Shown piece after piece: positions 45,903 through 57,410 of a stretch of DNA of 64,000 bases. Both the position numbers and the translations under genes were made by a program. This DNA comes from Cepaea nemoralis (Eukaryota; Mollusca; Gastropoda; Stylommatophora; Helicidae), in the NCBI GenBank assembly GCA_014155875.1, contig JACEFZ010028130.1, positions 388,001-452,000 on the forward strand, read 5' to 3'. The notes below the pieces were generated by a model that saw only the letters and a list, made by a program, of their open reading frames with translations, did not search any database and had not been told where the DNA came from. The first letter of the stretch is position 1. Each line of letters opens with the position of its first letter.

Positions 45903-46222
45903 GTAACCTGCAGAACGTTCGGAGGAACGGTAGAGATATATGCTATCGCATGGGTCTCCACAAAATGTCCCTATTATGAAGGAAGACTATGCGCAGCTGT
46001 ACTGCCGAACCCATGTGCAGGGTTGATGATTGGTAACATCCCACATGTAACAGATTGTACAGAAGAAGAAGCAATACAGTGGGAAATGAGGTGTATGCCA
46101 TCTAAATCATGTTCGAGAAGGCAACTCAAAGGTAAAGAAGAAGAAGATAGGCAGATCACACAACAGGTTACCCCGACTGACATAAGTACAGGTCCACAGA
46201 CAAGGGACAACACACGCTAACA
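45903..46222 (+). pseudogene. Ty3-type protease-region fragment
   Basis: The forward frame CRTFGGTVEIYAIAWVSTKC, PYYEGRLCAAVLPNPCAGLM, IGNIPHVTDCTEEEAIQW closely resembles the post-active-site part of the reverse-strand protein at 53.3-53.8 kb (CRTFGGTIKRYKIATITIKS, YFEGTVNAAVLPNPLLGYL). The IGNI end is typical of the retropepsin C-terminal loop region. The active-site DSGA is lost because the SINE-like element abuts exactly here. Downstream (to 46.21 kb) the frame is hydrophilic linker. Confidence 0.8.
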
Positions 46223-47035
46223 TTGACAAAAGACTGCTACACAACATAAACACGACCTAACATTACCAACAGATTTCCACCAAGTGAACTTGTCCAGACA
46301 AGGTAAGCAAGTTATTGGCACAACCTATAAGTCTCGTACAACGGAGCTAATACCTTATCCTGTTCGACAGACAGGGTTCACTCTATTTGCAATATCTACA
46401 ACGCCTCGAATTTCACAAAGTTCATTGTGATGTAACAACATAATCAAACAAATACAGAGGGCCTTTCTTCTCTAAATGAAATTACCCAAACAAACCAACA
46501 CATAACACATAAATCTAAGTTAAAACTCAAAACATCAGTCAAGACTAAATTAAATTGTATTGATAAACAACAAATAAATTCAGTAACACCACATAAATGG
46601 AAGATCAAGGCCCTATTTATATTGCACATTACGATGCTAAGAACTTCAAGCATCACCCATCCTGAATGGACAGTCAACTGTGTTGAATGGGTGGTTAAAA
46701 ACATGTATTCACACACCAAGAAATACATCACAACATGGTTGTGTACAATAAAGTGTGAACACAGAAAGCATCTTAAACTCGTTAGCACCTCCTTAAGAAT
46801 AGTAATACTGATCCTACTATTCTATCTACTTTCTGGAACTGTAATCTGTCTTAAAACTCTAACATTTTTCGAGTCAAAAAACGCAGCACATAAAATTAGA
46901 AACATACATTCAGAAAAGACATATTACAAGGTCAAGAAAAATTATTGGTCACCAAAAGTAAAAGTTTATTTCATTTCCATTGTCCTATTTTATAAATAAG
47001 AAGTAATGTGGAAAACAAACCAAGTATGGTTATCA
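46223..47035. other. Unassigned AT-rich sequence between Ty3-type fragments
   Basis: It lies where the beginning of RT would be expected, but I recognise no RT motif. A 125-codon forward ORF (46622-46999) has one hydrophobic segment (IVILILLFYLLSGTVICL) and no known family. Confidence 0.4.
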
Positions 47036-47039
47036 AAAT

Positions 47040-47611
47040 TCTAAATTATTAAAGCTACCAACACCAAGAAAAAATTCAGGCGTATGTTGGGACAGACAAA
47101 CAACTATCATCCCAAACGTTGCTGGCATGACTGCTACTTTTTCAGAACTACTTAAGAGAGGAAAACCCGCAAAAGTCCTATGGACGGACAAACACAACGA
47201 ACTTCTAGAACAAATCAAAGAATTCTTCAGTAGCCAATCAATCCTGAAATTACCAGACATACCAAAAGATTTCATATTACAGACTGATGCAAGTTCTTAT
47301 GCAATATCAGCTATCCTTCTTCAACATCATGAAGGACGACTACATCTGTCCTTTACTTTAGCAAAAAAACTGCATGAAACACAAAAGAAATATGCTTTGC
47401 TTGAACTTGAAACAAATTTTCTAAATTCTTACTCGGAAAGAAATTCTTAGTGCTTTCTGACAATAAACCTCTGAAAATCTTTAAAGAAGGACATCCGAAG
47501 AATTCACGAATACACAGATGGCCTCTTCTATTACAAGACTACGACTTCAACATCTGTCATATCCCAGGAAAAGCAACAGCTTAGCAGACTTGCTAAGTAG
47601 ACTATAGTTAA
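47040..47611 (+). pseudogene. Ty3-type RT connection and RNase H fragment
   Basis: The forward frames give a worn LGQTNNY-like stretch, then MTATFSELLKRGKPAKVLWT, QIKEFFSSQSILKLPD, FILQTDASSYAISAILLQHH (TDAS, RNase H start), then a frameshift and KKLHETQKKYALLELE, another shift and FLVLSDNKPLKIF and RIHRWPLLLQDYDFNICHIP. The order matches the RT-RNase H connection of Ty3-type elements. It ends in a stop near LADLLSRL-like sequence at 47.6 kb. Confidence 0.88.
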
Positions 47612-47910
47612 CACCAATTAAAGACTTAAGACTGCAACAATCTGTTTGTATAACTGTCAAAATGGAGTTACAAAGTGCTCCGGATATACGTTTCAAATTT
47701 CTGAACTTCTGAATAAAATGTTTACAAACCGCATCAAACAATTTGACAATTTATTTCTTGAATTAATTTGAGTTACTTCGGATATGTACATATTTTTTTC
47801 CTATTTGTAAATTGCTAGATTGTATGACTGATGAACGTTAAGAGATGAACGCCGCATAACCGAGTGAGGTATCAGAAGTTTGTGCCAAGGAAAGCAGAAC
47901 TAGTAGGCCG
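47612..47910. other. Short tail with a 32-bp word shared with the gag duplication
   Basis: 47612-47643 is identical to the reverse complement of 55662-55693 (caccaattaaagacttaag...). The remainder is AT-rich. Confidence 0.7.
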
Positions 47911-48569
47911 GTTGCTATAATGTAAGTCCGAGTCCGCAGTGTTGTGCCATGAGGATGTGTTCGAACCTACAAAATGAACTGGCTCGTTAAACTGAGCGAC
48001 AACAACGTCTTCACTGATGAACTTGAGAATACGAGAATGACCAACGGAGCTCAGGTGATATTTTAACACCTTTTAATTCAGTGTTAACAGTATTATTACA
48101 TATTATTATAGTGTTCCCGTAGAGCACCCATTATTGCCGGGATAACATCTAACCTAAGCGAGCACTAACCTTCAATATATAAATCTGTCTCATATTCACC
48201 TTGACGCTCAGACTATTCATATTCCCTCTGTTCTTTCCGATCGTCCTTGTTGCTATGTTCGTCCGAGTTTCGTCTAGTTTCTGCCCGTCGTTCTTGGATC
48301 CATGGCGCTTTCCAAGCAATGCTTCTATTTGTTATCCACCTGAAGTCCACTGCTCAATTACATCCAAACGTCCAATAGCCACACCAATTTGTTTCCACAA
48401 TCGAAATACACAACCGCTCACATAGATCACTACACAACGTATCGTTTTCGTATTCACGCTGGCGTTGGTGTGACGTATCTTCGTATCTCATGGTTTTGGT
48501 GCACTGTTCACTTCGGGATTTTCCTTCCATCCTCTGTATTGTGTGCTTTAGGGCACTTGCTATGTGGCA
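47911..48569. repeat. 660-bp direct repeat, copy A
   Basis: Near-identical to 57411-58070, offset 9,500 bp, with scattered single-base differences (for example ttcgaacc versus ttcaaacc, gtattcacgc versus gttgtcacgc). It includes a TATA-like caatatataaatc near 48.17 kb. From tgtaag (47921) to gtggca (48569) it starts TG and ends CA, so it could be an LTR, but no primer-binding site or paired flank was found. Confidence 0.9.
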
Positions 48570-48606
48570 TTATGCCTCCCACATTTAAATGATATAATCA
48601 TTTATA

Positions 48607-48608
<2 letters not shown>

Positions 48609-48701
<93 letters not shown>
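48609..48701. repeat. (AT)n microsatellite
   Basis: About 92 bp of at dinucleotides. Confidence 0.98.
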
Positions 48702-48703
<2 letters not shown>

Positions 48704-50405
48704 TGATTATTAAACCATGCCCAATAGCAGTGCCGACATCATGAGTCATATCTAGTGTTGAGTACGACGTTATGGCCCCTATTAATTACCCCCCCGCCCC
48801 CCCCCAAAAAAAAAATGACGGGCACGCCCTTCTATCTACAATCCCAGGGTGGACGTTGTGTAGCCAGACCATGGGGAGGCTGGTCTAACTAATTATACAA
48901 TTAGTCCCTTACTTGTCCAAATGAATAAGTGTCGTCACTCTAGGTCAAAACCCGGAGTTGGGGACGAGGGTAACAACAGGTACCAAGTAGTCAGTACCAA
49001 ATGACGCTCAATATTGTCGCTGGCTTATATATCCACTGGGTGTTTCTTGCATCAAATATATGTAGGTGAGATGGACGCCATTGCTGTATACAGTGCAATC
49101 GTATAACTTTAGAGATTTTCCCCATGAGTATCAAACGCATTTACTTCTGTGCAACTCAATGAAATAGCCCATCATATGTGGCCTCGCCCTCTAATGAATG
49201 TAATAGAATCCATTGATAATTATAAAATTCTAATTATAACAGTTATTAACTAATTAACCATTAATTAACGAATTTAACTATTCTAATATAATAACTAAAC
49301 TATTGCAATTCACTAATTCTCTACATGTGTTTATGAAACTAAACAAATTATAATGTTCATATCACATATATTAAAATTACTATAATGTAAGTTCACTGTT
49401 CCAATCGCATCACTCTAATTAATATAATTACACAAATCGTCATATAAGGAAATACTTAAACCATATTCCTTAACATTGAATGTTCGTAATCGATTGAATC
49501 CTCATCTCCGTAATTGAAGTATGGACATGCAAAGTAAAAGTTCAGTCATCTCAGTAATTGGCGTATGAACACGAAAAGTACAAGTTCCGTCATCCCAGTA
49601 ATTGACGTATGGCAGTTCCAAAATTTCACAACACAAGTCACTTCATCACTTCATCATGTCTCTGCCAACAATGAAAAATTCCACATATGTATCTATCTGA
49701 TTAACAATATGTAACATACTAATGTAATATAACTTGTTGGTTGTCATGTACATTGCTATTTAATCAGGTGCATCTGTCATCTATAAAATATCTTCTAAAC
49801 AGTCTATGAACAAATACAGATAAACCTTAAGAAACAAAAGTGAATAACTGTGAAACAGGCCTATCTGTTTATAATCGGCTAAGAAGATCTTTAAGAATAT
49901 CATTGGCTAGAATCTGGCAGATCTTAACCTCGTAGACTTGAATAATAATCCGTAAGACTTCAACGAAATAAATAAGAAATATAATATCATAGTCAGATTC
50001 AACAAGAATAAATTTTTAAATCAAATAATATTCATAGAATTAATTAATGTTCTCTAGTAAAGATATAGATAACAACAATTATCTGAAGAATAGAGAACCG
50101 AAATATTTTCTCAAGACGAACTGTAGAGATATGAGATAGTGTGAACAATTCAGAAAATATAGCTGTATATCATCGAGGATTTTGTGACCACTTATTTTGT
50201 AAGACACTAACGTGTCTGTAGTGATAAATGTGCTGGTATGATTAATAAATATTCCCATTCACTCTTACACTCATTCTTTTCTTCTTTATTCCTGTTTTCT
50301 TTTTTACAAACTTACGGTGTCTTTTTTCAGTATGTATACCAATATCTGTATATTTTAATTTTGTTTCCACTCGTGTGTACAGTGATTAGCACATATGTTT
50401 TAATA
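48702..50405. other. AT-rich non-coding stretch
   Basis: No gene recognised. Homopolymer runs (C and A) lie at 48.79-48.82 kb. A duplicated phrase with cagtaattg(g/a)cgtatg occurs at 49.51-49.61 kb. Confidence 0.5.
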
Positions 50406-50687
50406 AGGTATCTTATATATAAATTAGGATCTCCGTCTGTATGTATGTATGTATGTCCTTTATTTGTTCGCGAACGGCCCATCCGATTGAGATGAAATTT
50501 TCTACACCCCTTCCTTTCATTCCAGCGCTGCCAACTGTCGTATTTTTTTTCTTCTTCCTCCTCCTCCCTCCTCCCATTCCCAAAATACGTACGTAAATAT
50601 ATGATGATGATGATGAAAGAATCCCCGAACCAAAACGCTAGGGAAAGGGAAGAAAATGACGTGACTACACAGAATCGTCACACGGCA

Positions 50688-50785
50688 ATCATCATCATCA
50701 TCATCATCATCAAGTGCCGTGCCGGCCGGCGTAGGCGTTCAACTCTGCTGCTGATATATATGCCTCCATGCCACGGCAATATCAA
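50688..50785 (-). pseudogene. RTE 3' tail fragment with (ATC)n edge
   Basis: The sequence atcatcatcatcatc, aagtgccgtgccggccgg, cgtaggcgttcaactctgc and gatatatatgcctccatgcc is the same 3' end as at 61.4 kb and, more diverged, 11.68 kb. The piece is under 100 bp. Confidence 0.75.
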
Positions 50786-50904
50786 TAACAATTCATCTCT
50801 TTATGTGTAAGGAAGTTATCTACAGTCGTGTAGAAGGGAAGAACAATCAATGGAGGGACCGAAATCACAGAACCTAGACGAGTATGAATTCGGAATGGCG
50901 AACT

Positions 50905-52425
50905 CCCTCCTCCTCTCTTCTCCTCCTGCCTCTACCTCCTCCCCTCCTCCTCCCTCTACCTCCTCCCTCCACCCTCCTCCTCTTCCTCCTCCCTCTACCT
51001 CCTCCCCCTCCTCCTTCTCCCTCTTCCTTCTCCCTCTTCCTCTCCCCTCCTCCTCCATCCTCCTCCCTCCACCTCCCCCTCCTCCTCCATCCTCCTCCCT
51101 CTCTACCTCCTCCCTCCTCCTCCCTCTACCTCCTCCCTCCTCCTCTTCCTCCTCCCCCTCCTCCCTCTTCCTCCTCCTCCTCCTTCACCCTCCTCCCTCC
51201 TCCTCCTTCACCCTCCTCCCTCATCCTCCCTCCTTCTCCTCATCCCTCCTCCTCCTTTCTCCTCCCTCCTCCTCCCTCTTCCTCCTCCCTCCTCCTCCCT
51301 CCTCCTTCTCTCCCCTTTCCCCTCCTTCTCTTAATCCCTCCTCCTCCCTCCTCCTCCCTCCTATTCCTCCTTACTCCTCCTCCTCCCTCCTCCTCCTCTC
51401 TCCGCCTATCTCTTCTTCCCTCCTCCTCCCTCCTCCACTCTCTTCCTTCTCCCTCCTCCTCCCTCTTCCTCCTCCTCCTCCCTCCTCCTACCTCCTCGCC
51501 CTCCTCTTCCTTCCTCCTTCGCCCTCCTCCTCCCTTCTCCTCCCTTCTCCTCCTCCCTCTCCTCCCCTCCCTCCTCCCCCTCATCCCTCCTCCTCCCTCC
51601 TCCTTCTTCCTCCCTCCTCCTCCCCCTCCTCCCCCTCCTCATTCCTCCTCCTCCCTCTCCTCCTCATCCCTCTCCTCCTCATCCCTCCTCCTCCATTCTC
51701 CTCCTCTCTCCTCCTCCTCCCTCTACCTCCTCCCTCCTCCTCCCTTCACATTCCTCCTCCTCCCTCTTCCTCCTCATCCCTCCTCCCTCCTCCTCTCTCC
51801 TCCTCCTCCTCCCTCCTACTCCTCCTCCCTCTACCTCCTCCCTCCTCCTCCCTTCACATTCCTCCTCCTCCCTCTTCCTCCTCCTCCCCCTCATTCTCTT
51901 CCCTCCTTCTCCTCCCTCCTCCTTCTCCCTCTTCCTCCCTCTTCCTTCTCCCTCCGCCTCCTCCCTCCTCCCACTCTCTCCTCCTCCCTCCTCCTCCCTT
52001 TCCCTCCTCCTCCCTCTCCTCCTCCCTCCTTCTCCCTCCTCCTCCCTCTTCCTCCTCCCTCCTATTTCTCCTCCCTCTTCCTCATCCCTCCTCCTTCTCC
52101 TCCCTCCTCCCTCTTCCTCCTCCCTCTTCCTCCCTCTTCATGCTCCCTCCTCCTCCTCTCTCCTCCTACTATCTCCTCCTCCTCCCTCCTCATCCCTCTC
52201 CCTTCTCCTCCCTCTCCTCCTTCCTCCTCCTGCGTTCTCCTCCTCCCTCCTTCTCCCTCTTCCTCCTCCCTCCTCCTCCCCCTCCTCCTCCACCCTACTC
52301 CTCCCTCCTCTTCCTAATCCCTCCTCCTCCCTCCTGTTCCTCCCTATTCCTCCTGTCTCCTGTCTCCTCCTCCCTCCTCCTCCCTCCTCCACCTCCCTCT
52401 TCCTCCTCCCTCCTCCATTTACCCA
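50905..52425 (+). repeat. CCT-rich homopyrimidine tract, about 1.5 kb
   Basis: Almost pure c/t on the forward strand with cctcctccct as core, and only scattered a or g. Overlapping forward ORFs of 539 and 477 codons (Pro/Ser/Leu) and reverse Glu/Gly/Arg ORFs result from the composition and are not genes. Confidence 0.96.
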
Positions 52426-52429
52426 AGAC

Positions 52430-52528
52430 AGACAGACAGACAGATAGTCGGGAACGGGATCTTATATGACTACTTATATGATTTAAATGAGATGCTCTCC
52501 ACCATGGGCTGGGCCGGGTCAGACAGAC

Positions 52529-52562
<34 letters not shown>

Positions 52563-52885
52563 TCGGGAACGGGAACTTATATGACTACTTATATGAATTA
52601 AATGAGATGCTCCCCACGAGGAGTTAAGCGATGCCGGGCCGGGTCAGACAGACAGACAAATAGATAGTCGGGAATGGGAACTTATATGACTACTTATATG
52701 AATTAAATGAGATGCTCCCCATCAGGGTCTGGGCGAAGCCGGGCCGGGTCAGACAGACAGACAGACAGATAGACAGACAGACAGACAGATTGTCGGTAAC
52801 GGGAACGAAAACTTATATGACTACTTATATTAATTAAATGAGATGCTCCCCACCAGGGTCTGGGCGAAGCCGGGCCGGGTCAGCT
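52430..52885 (+). repeat. Tandem units of about 105-135 bp with CAGA microsatellite
   Basis: Four units each carry a cagacagacagacag run of differing length, gtcgggaacgggaactt, atatgactacttatatg, ttaaatgagatgctcc and, in the complete units, gaagccgggccgggtc. The length differences come mainly from the CAGA run. Confidence 0.93.
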
Positions 52886-53257
52886 AGTGTTTGATAAATC
52901 TGCACCAGAAATAAGCCAAGTAATTAAAGTAGGCATAAATCAGTGCATTTTGTTTATTGTAATTTTGTTTGTGATTATTGGCTTGTGTGCAAAATTTCAT
53001 TACTTGTGAGTGAATGACTGTATATTTCTTAATATGTGCGTACGTATTCGTAATGGCATCAACATATATCTTCATTTGTGAGTATATGTTCGTCATGACG
53101 TATTCAACCTGCGATAGTGTTGATTTAAACAGAGTCATGATCAGGGCAATAAATATGGTAACAATATCCCCTTTCCACTGTTTCGTGGACTGTATCTGTT
53201 GTATGTTACCCTTTGCTGTAACACTTGGTCTCATTTGTGTATTTTCTTCTTCTTGGG

Positions 53258-53990
53258 TTATATGACCCTGGGTTTTTGTGAGTGCCTTGTCAGGTTCGTG
53301 TTCGATGTTCCCTTCCTAGACGTACTCTTCAAGATTAGGTATATTACCAATAGGTAACCCAGCAAAGGATTAGGCAATACTGCCGCATTAACTGTGCCTT
53401 CAAAGTATGGAGATTTTATTGTAATTGTGGCAATTTTATATCTCTTAATTGTGCCACCAAATGTTCTGCAGGCAACAGTTTTGCCTGTATAATCTTCTGT
53501 TTTTATCAACCTTTGGTCAACTCCAATAATTGAAGCCCCTGAATCACGAATGCAGGTAGTAGATTCCGCATTCGCCCATGCCTGGTAAACTCTGAGTGTG
53601 CAATTCTGAATATTAACAGCATTGGCTTCATGAATAGTTTCTAAACATTCGTTAATATGAATGTCTTTCTCAGTCTTTTCCGTCTTGTCGCTATACTGTT
53701 GTATGATATCTGCATGTGTTTCTTCTATGTCATCTGAATCACGACTGGAAAACACATATGCGGTACTTGTTTCTTTCCAAGTATTTCTCATCGCACACGA
53801 TCTACTAGTATGTCCGTACGCCCGACAAGATAAACATTCAATACTCCTCTTTATGAGTGATACTTTCTTCTTTTCTTTGCCGTGATGTCTCTTAGATATG
53901 CTGCATAACCAGGATGTTGATCACACATTTCCAGATGTCCGTGTGATAATTTGCAGTGTTGGCATCCAGTGAGGTGTCCCTTTCTTGGTC
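53258..53990 (-). pseudogene. Ty3-type zinc knuckles and aspartic protease
   Basis: Reverse strand: a first knuckle-like CQHCKLSHGHLEMC (~53.95 kb, irregular spacing), a frame change, then a canonical CX2CX3GHX4C knuckle (CLSCRAYGHTSRSC, ~53.82 kb), a spacer of ~85 residues, and a retropepsin active site CIRDSGASIIG (~53.54 kb) followed by VACRTFGGTIKRYK and the VLPNPLLGYL end (~53.37 kb). Knuckles followed by DSGA fit the gag-pro junction of Ty3-type elements. The ORF from 53791 down to 53258 is intact; frameshifts separate it from the capsid region. Confidence 0.88.
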
Positions 53991-54085
53991 TGTCGCCATC
54001 TTTATTTGATTATTGATATGGACCTCTATTTTTATTAGCAAATTTCTTAAACTTACCATTACCTTTTAGAATCTGGCGCTCGCTC

Positions 54086-54558
54086 CTATGACAAGCTCTG
54101 GTTGTGCACAGTCAGCAAATATCTCACGATGGGCATTATAAAATGATTCACCACGTGATTCCATCTCACAAGGAACACAGACATAGCTTCTGGTACAGCA
54201 GATAGAAGTTTGTCTCTTAGCATCAGGTCACGTATTTTATCGAAATCAGACCCAATGTCTGCTGTCTTTAACAATTTGTCAAAGCAAGAAGATGTTTCAG
54301 AAACAAAGTTAAGGAATTTTTGGTTAGACTTAGGAGCAAGTGTCTTGAATTTTGTACGCAACCCACATTCATCCAAACTAAAATGTGCAAGAACACGATC
54401 TCGCATATATTTGCAGTTGGTTCGTAAATTCTCAGGTATTAACTGAATCACCTTCAAAGGTTCCAGTGCAAGGTGTCGATGAAATAGAATCAGTAAGGCC
54501 TGCACAGGAATCTTATAGAATTTTGCTAAAACTTCGAAATTCGTAATCCAAGAACTTA
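54086..54558 (-). pseudogene. Ty3-type gag capsid-like region
   Basis: Reverse-strand frame (from 54505): LVQALLxLF-like start, ALEPLKVIQLIPENL, YMRDRVLAHFSLDECGLRTK, FKTLAPKSNQKFLNFVSETS, ADIGSDFDKIRDLMLRDKLL and SAVPEAMSVFL. The run of helices with an FxxLxxKxxxxxxxFVxxxxxxFDxLL pattern resembles the SCAN-like capsid C-terminal region of Ty3-type Gag. It is out of frame with the coiled-coil ORF upstream. Confidence 0.75.
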
Positions 54559-54559
54559 C

Positions 54560-55047
54560 TTAATCACCTTGTTGGAAGTTACGAATCAGACCTTGGTATT
54601 CTTTGACTGTATCATTATGTTTTGCTTGTATTCTTTCTCCTTCTAATTCAGCTTCACGATCCATTTCCAATGACTTAACCTTCAAATTACCTTCCAGTTC
54701 CTTGTACTTAAGAATTGCTTCGGCCGCAAGTTTTTCTTTCTCAAATGCTAGTTGTTTTTCCATCATTTCTGTCTCTGCAGCTAATTGCTTTTCTTTCATC
54801 TCTTTTTCAGCTGCTATTCTCTCTCGTTCTAGATCTAATTCATTTTGCTTAATCGCCATTTTCTTAAGTCTTTAATTGGTGCTAATCTCTCTTGTCTTTC
54901 TTCTCGTTCACGTGCAGCCTGAAGGTGTTTCTCTTCTTTTTTCTGCATCTGGAATTCCCTGATCTCCTGCTTCGCCCATGTCCTCAGTTCTGAGCCGGTC
55001 AAACCAGACTTCTCACCAATGTCCATAAAGTCTTGAAGTGTCGACAT
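54560..55047 (-). pseudogene. Ty3-type gag N-terminal region, copy 1 (frameshifted)
   Basis: The reverse strand starts with MSTLQDFMDIGEKSGLTGSE, LRTWAKQEIREFQMQ and RLAPIKDLR, then changes frame near 54.865 kb into a charged coiled coil: LDLERERIAAEKEMKEKQLA, AFEKEKLAAEAILKYKELEG and KAKH-type repeats ending QGLIRNFQQGD (54.56 kb). The start is the ATG at 55047. A second copy of the first 62 codons lies 812 bp upstream in the gene direction. Confidence 0.85.
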
Positions 55048-56474
55048 GTTGTCCTATTATAATTATCACTACCCTAGCTGAAATAAGATAGAGGAGTGCA
55101 AAGAGTGCAAAGGAATCGACGATATGCAAGTACGTTCAAAATAGAGTAGACAATATATCAAAGAACAAATGTTGAACAAAATGCACCTTCAAACTCAACA
55201 ATAATGTAAACTTGACTAACAAAAGAAATTCAGCAATCTTAAGGCGATATATCTTAAGCGTTACTCTATATAAACAACAGAAAATAGTATGCAAAAATAT
55301 ACGTAGTATAAAGAATATATAACACTGGACATAATATATATGAATAAAGAATATATAACAGTTGCAAACGACGACGAGTGACGTGCCACGTAAACACATA
55401 TTCGTACTTATAAAAGACAATAATACTGACCAGCGATCTTCAGTTAAGCAACATATAACACTACTGTAACACTACGATACACACTATTAGTACCAACAAC
55501 GCGTGATATTGCCACAAATTAACTTTGTAACGACCTGACGATTGCAAGTACACAACGCCTTCTCAGGTTAGGAAATGCTCTTAACTAATCTCAAGAAGGG
55601 CCCTCCAACCACCCGCTGTTAATTTAATGAGACCTTGCTCATCGCTACTAACTAGTATCTGAGATTGTTGCAGTCTTAAGTCTTTAATTGGTGCTAATCT
55701 CTCTTGTCTTTCTTCTCGTTCACGTGCAGCCTGAAGGTGTTTCTCTTCTTTTTTCTGCATCTGGAATTCCCTGATCTCCTGCTTCGCCCATGTCCTCAGT
55801 TCTGAGCCGGTCAAACCAGACTTCTCACCAATGTCCATAAAGTCTTGAAGTGTCGACATGTTGTCCTATTATAATTATCACTACCCTAGCTGAAATAAGA
55901 TAGAGGAGTGCAAAGAGTGCAAAGGAATCGACGATATGCAAGTACGTTCAAAATAGAGTAGACAATATATCAAAGAACAAATGTTGAACAAAATGCACCT
56001 TCAAACTCAACAATAATGTAAACTTGACTAACAAAAGAAATTCAGCAATCTTAAGGCGATATATCTTAAGCGTTACTCTATATAAACAACAGAAAATAGT
56101 ATGCAAAAATATATGTAGTATAAAGAATATATAACACTGGACATAATATATATGAATAAAGAATATATAACAGTTGCAAACGACGACGAGTGACGTGCCA
56201 CGTAAACACATATTCGTACTTATAAAAGACAATAATACTGACCAGCGATCTTCAGTTAAGCAACATATAACACTACTGTAACACTACTATACACACTATT
56301 AGTACCAACAACGCGTGATATTGCCACAAATTAACTTTGTAACGACCTGACGATTGCAAGTACACAACGCCTTCTCAGGTTAGGAAATGCTCTTAACTAA
56401 TCTCAAGAAGGGCCCTCCAACCACCCGCTGTTAATTTAATGAGACCTTGCTCATCGCTACTAACTAGTATCTGA
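54863..56474 (-). repeat. 800-bp tandem duplication of gag 5' region and leader
   Basis: Unit 1 (54863-55662) and unit 2 (55675-56474) are almost identical, with a 12-bp spacer (gattgttgcagt). Each contains the gag start (ATG at 55047 and 55859 on the reverse strand), ~120 bp of upstream leader and a hydrophobic 94-codon ORF (55136-55420 and 55948-56232) that I take as incidental. In unit 2 the gag frame runs on through the spacer into unit 1 and stops at 55581. Confidence 0.93.
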
Positions 56475-57410
56475 CGAATGCACCTAATTAACAACAGTGA
56501 ACGTATCCATCAATAAATTATAAAAAATATACTGGCCTTATGTTCTATTGTTCGCGTGAACCGTGGATACTATACAGCATTGAAATGTGTGTAAGGTATC
56601 TGCTAGATACCAGTGTTGGATTTGTGATTGGTGGTATGCAGTAGTATCAGAGCAGCTGTCCCTGTATGACTTGGTGTTGCTGAGGCAGTGGTGATCTGAA
56701 TATACGATATCAGTTATATAATTATGACTGACACCCGAGGCACGTGCCCGTTGAACCGGTCGTTTAAATAATCAACGGCGGTGTCTTTATTTCAGAGCGT
56801 AGATTCTTCGCTGACCCTTGAGCTGCCTCAGCCGGTATGTTGTACATACATATTCATCCTGTTGCAGCAATCTCGTGCCAAATAGGTATAGCAAGTCAAT
56901 GTCCATCATCTGCCATTATGTCTGAGTACTGGTCCAGGAAGAGTTATTTGTGAAGGTCAAGTCACCACGAATCAGGAACTGTATTCACTCCTCCAAAAAT
57001 GTCCATAACTAGCAAATAAATGCGTGCGTTTGCTCTACTTCCGCAATGGACAATGATCTGGTACACGGTGTAGACTCTTCTATGACGTTCTGTCCACCAA
57101 CTATATCGTCCTTGGTGTCCACTTGCTTTTATACTGGCTTAAAATATGTTCGATTGAGCCTCTTACCTTACTTTACGGTGCTTCATGGTCTCCATCCCGT
57201 ATTCATTAATTATTCGAATTGAAACTGGATTCCACTCAATTTATCTAAACAGTTTCAGTTTTGCAACTTCTGGTTGTTTTGTGCAGCACAGCGTCGCCGT
57301 AATTGTGGCTATTGGTGTATAATTCTGGTATCGGAAAAATCCAATCTTGAAATCACTTGTGGTTAGTGGCGGGAGCAATGATTAATAATTTGCCCGTGTC
57401 GTGCCTCCGT
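56475..57410. other. Unassigned sequence
   Basis: No gene, TE or tandem repeat recognised. Confidence 0.45.

Larger units (their letters stand above)
50409..52885 (+). mobile_element. Helitron-like non-autonomous element (candidate)
   Basis: The left end tcttatatataaattagg is preceded by A and followed by ccgtctgtatgtatgtatg and gcccatccgattgagatgaa. The right end is gggcgaagccgggccgggtc then agctag, followed by T. A 5' TC, a GC-rich hairpin (gcgaagcc/gggcc) shortly before a terminal CTAG and insertion between A and T are Helitron hallmarks. No Rep/helicase is encoded. Internally it holds an RTE tail, 1.5 kb of CCT-rich sequence and 3' tandem units. Confidence 0.5.

Noticed and set aside
45403..45906. 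167-codon forward ORF
   Set aside because: It crosses a SINE-like element whose other copy at 23.8 kb does not keep the frame.
50850..52469. 539- and 477-codon forward ORFs rich in Pro/Ser/Leu
   Set aside because: They are produced by a CCT-rich homopyrimidine tract that is open in several frames; composition alone explains them.
55136..56232. Two 94-codon hydrophobic reverse ORFs as a small membrane protein
   Set aside because: They are near-identical because of the 800-bp duplication, lie upstream of the gag start in AT-rich leader sequence, and have no known family.
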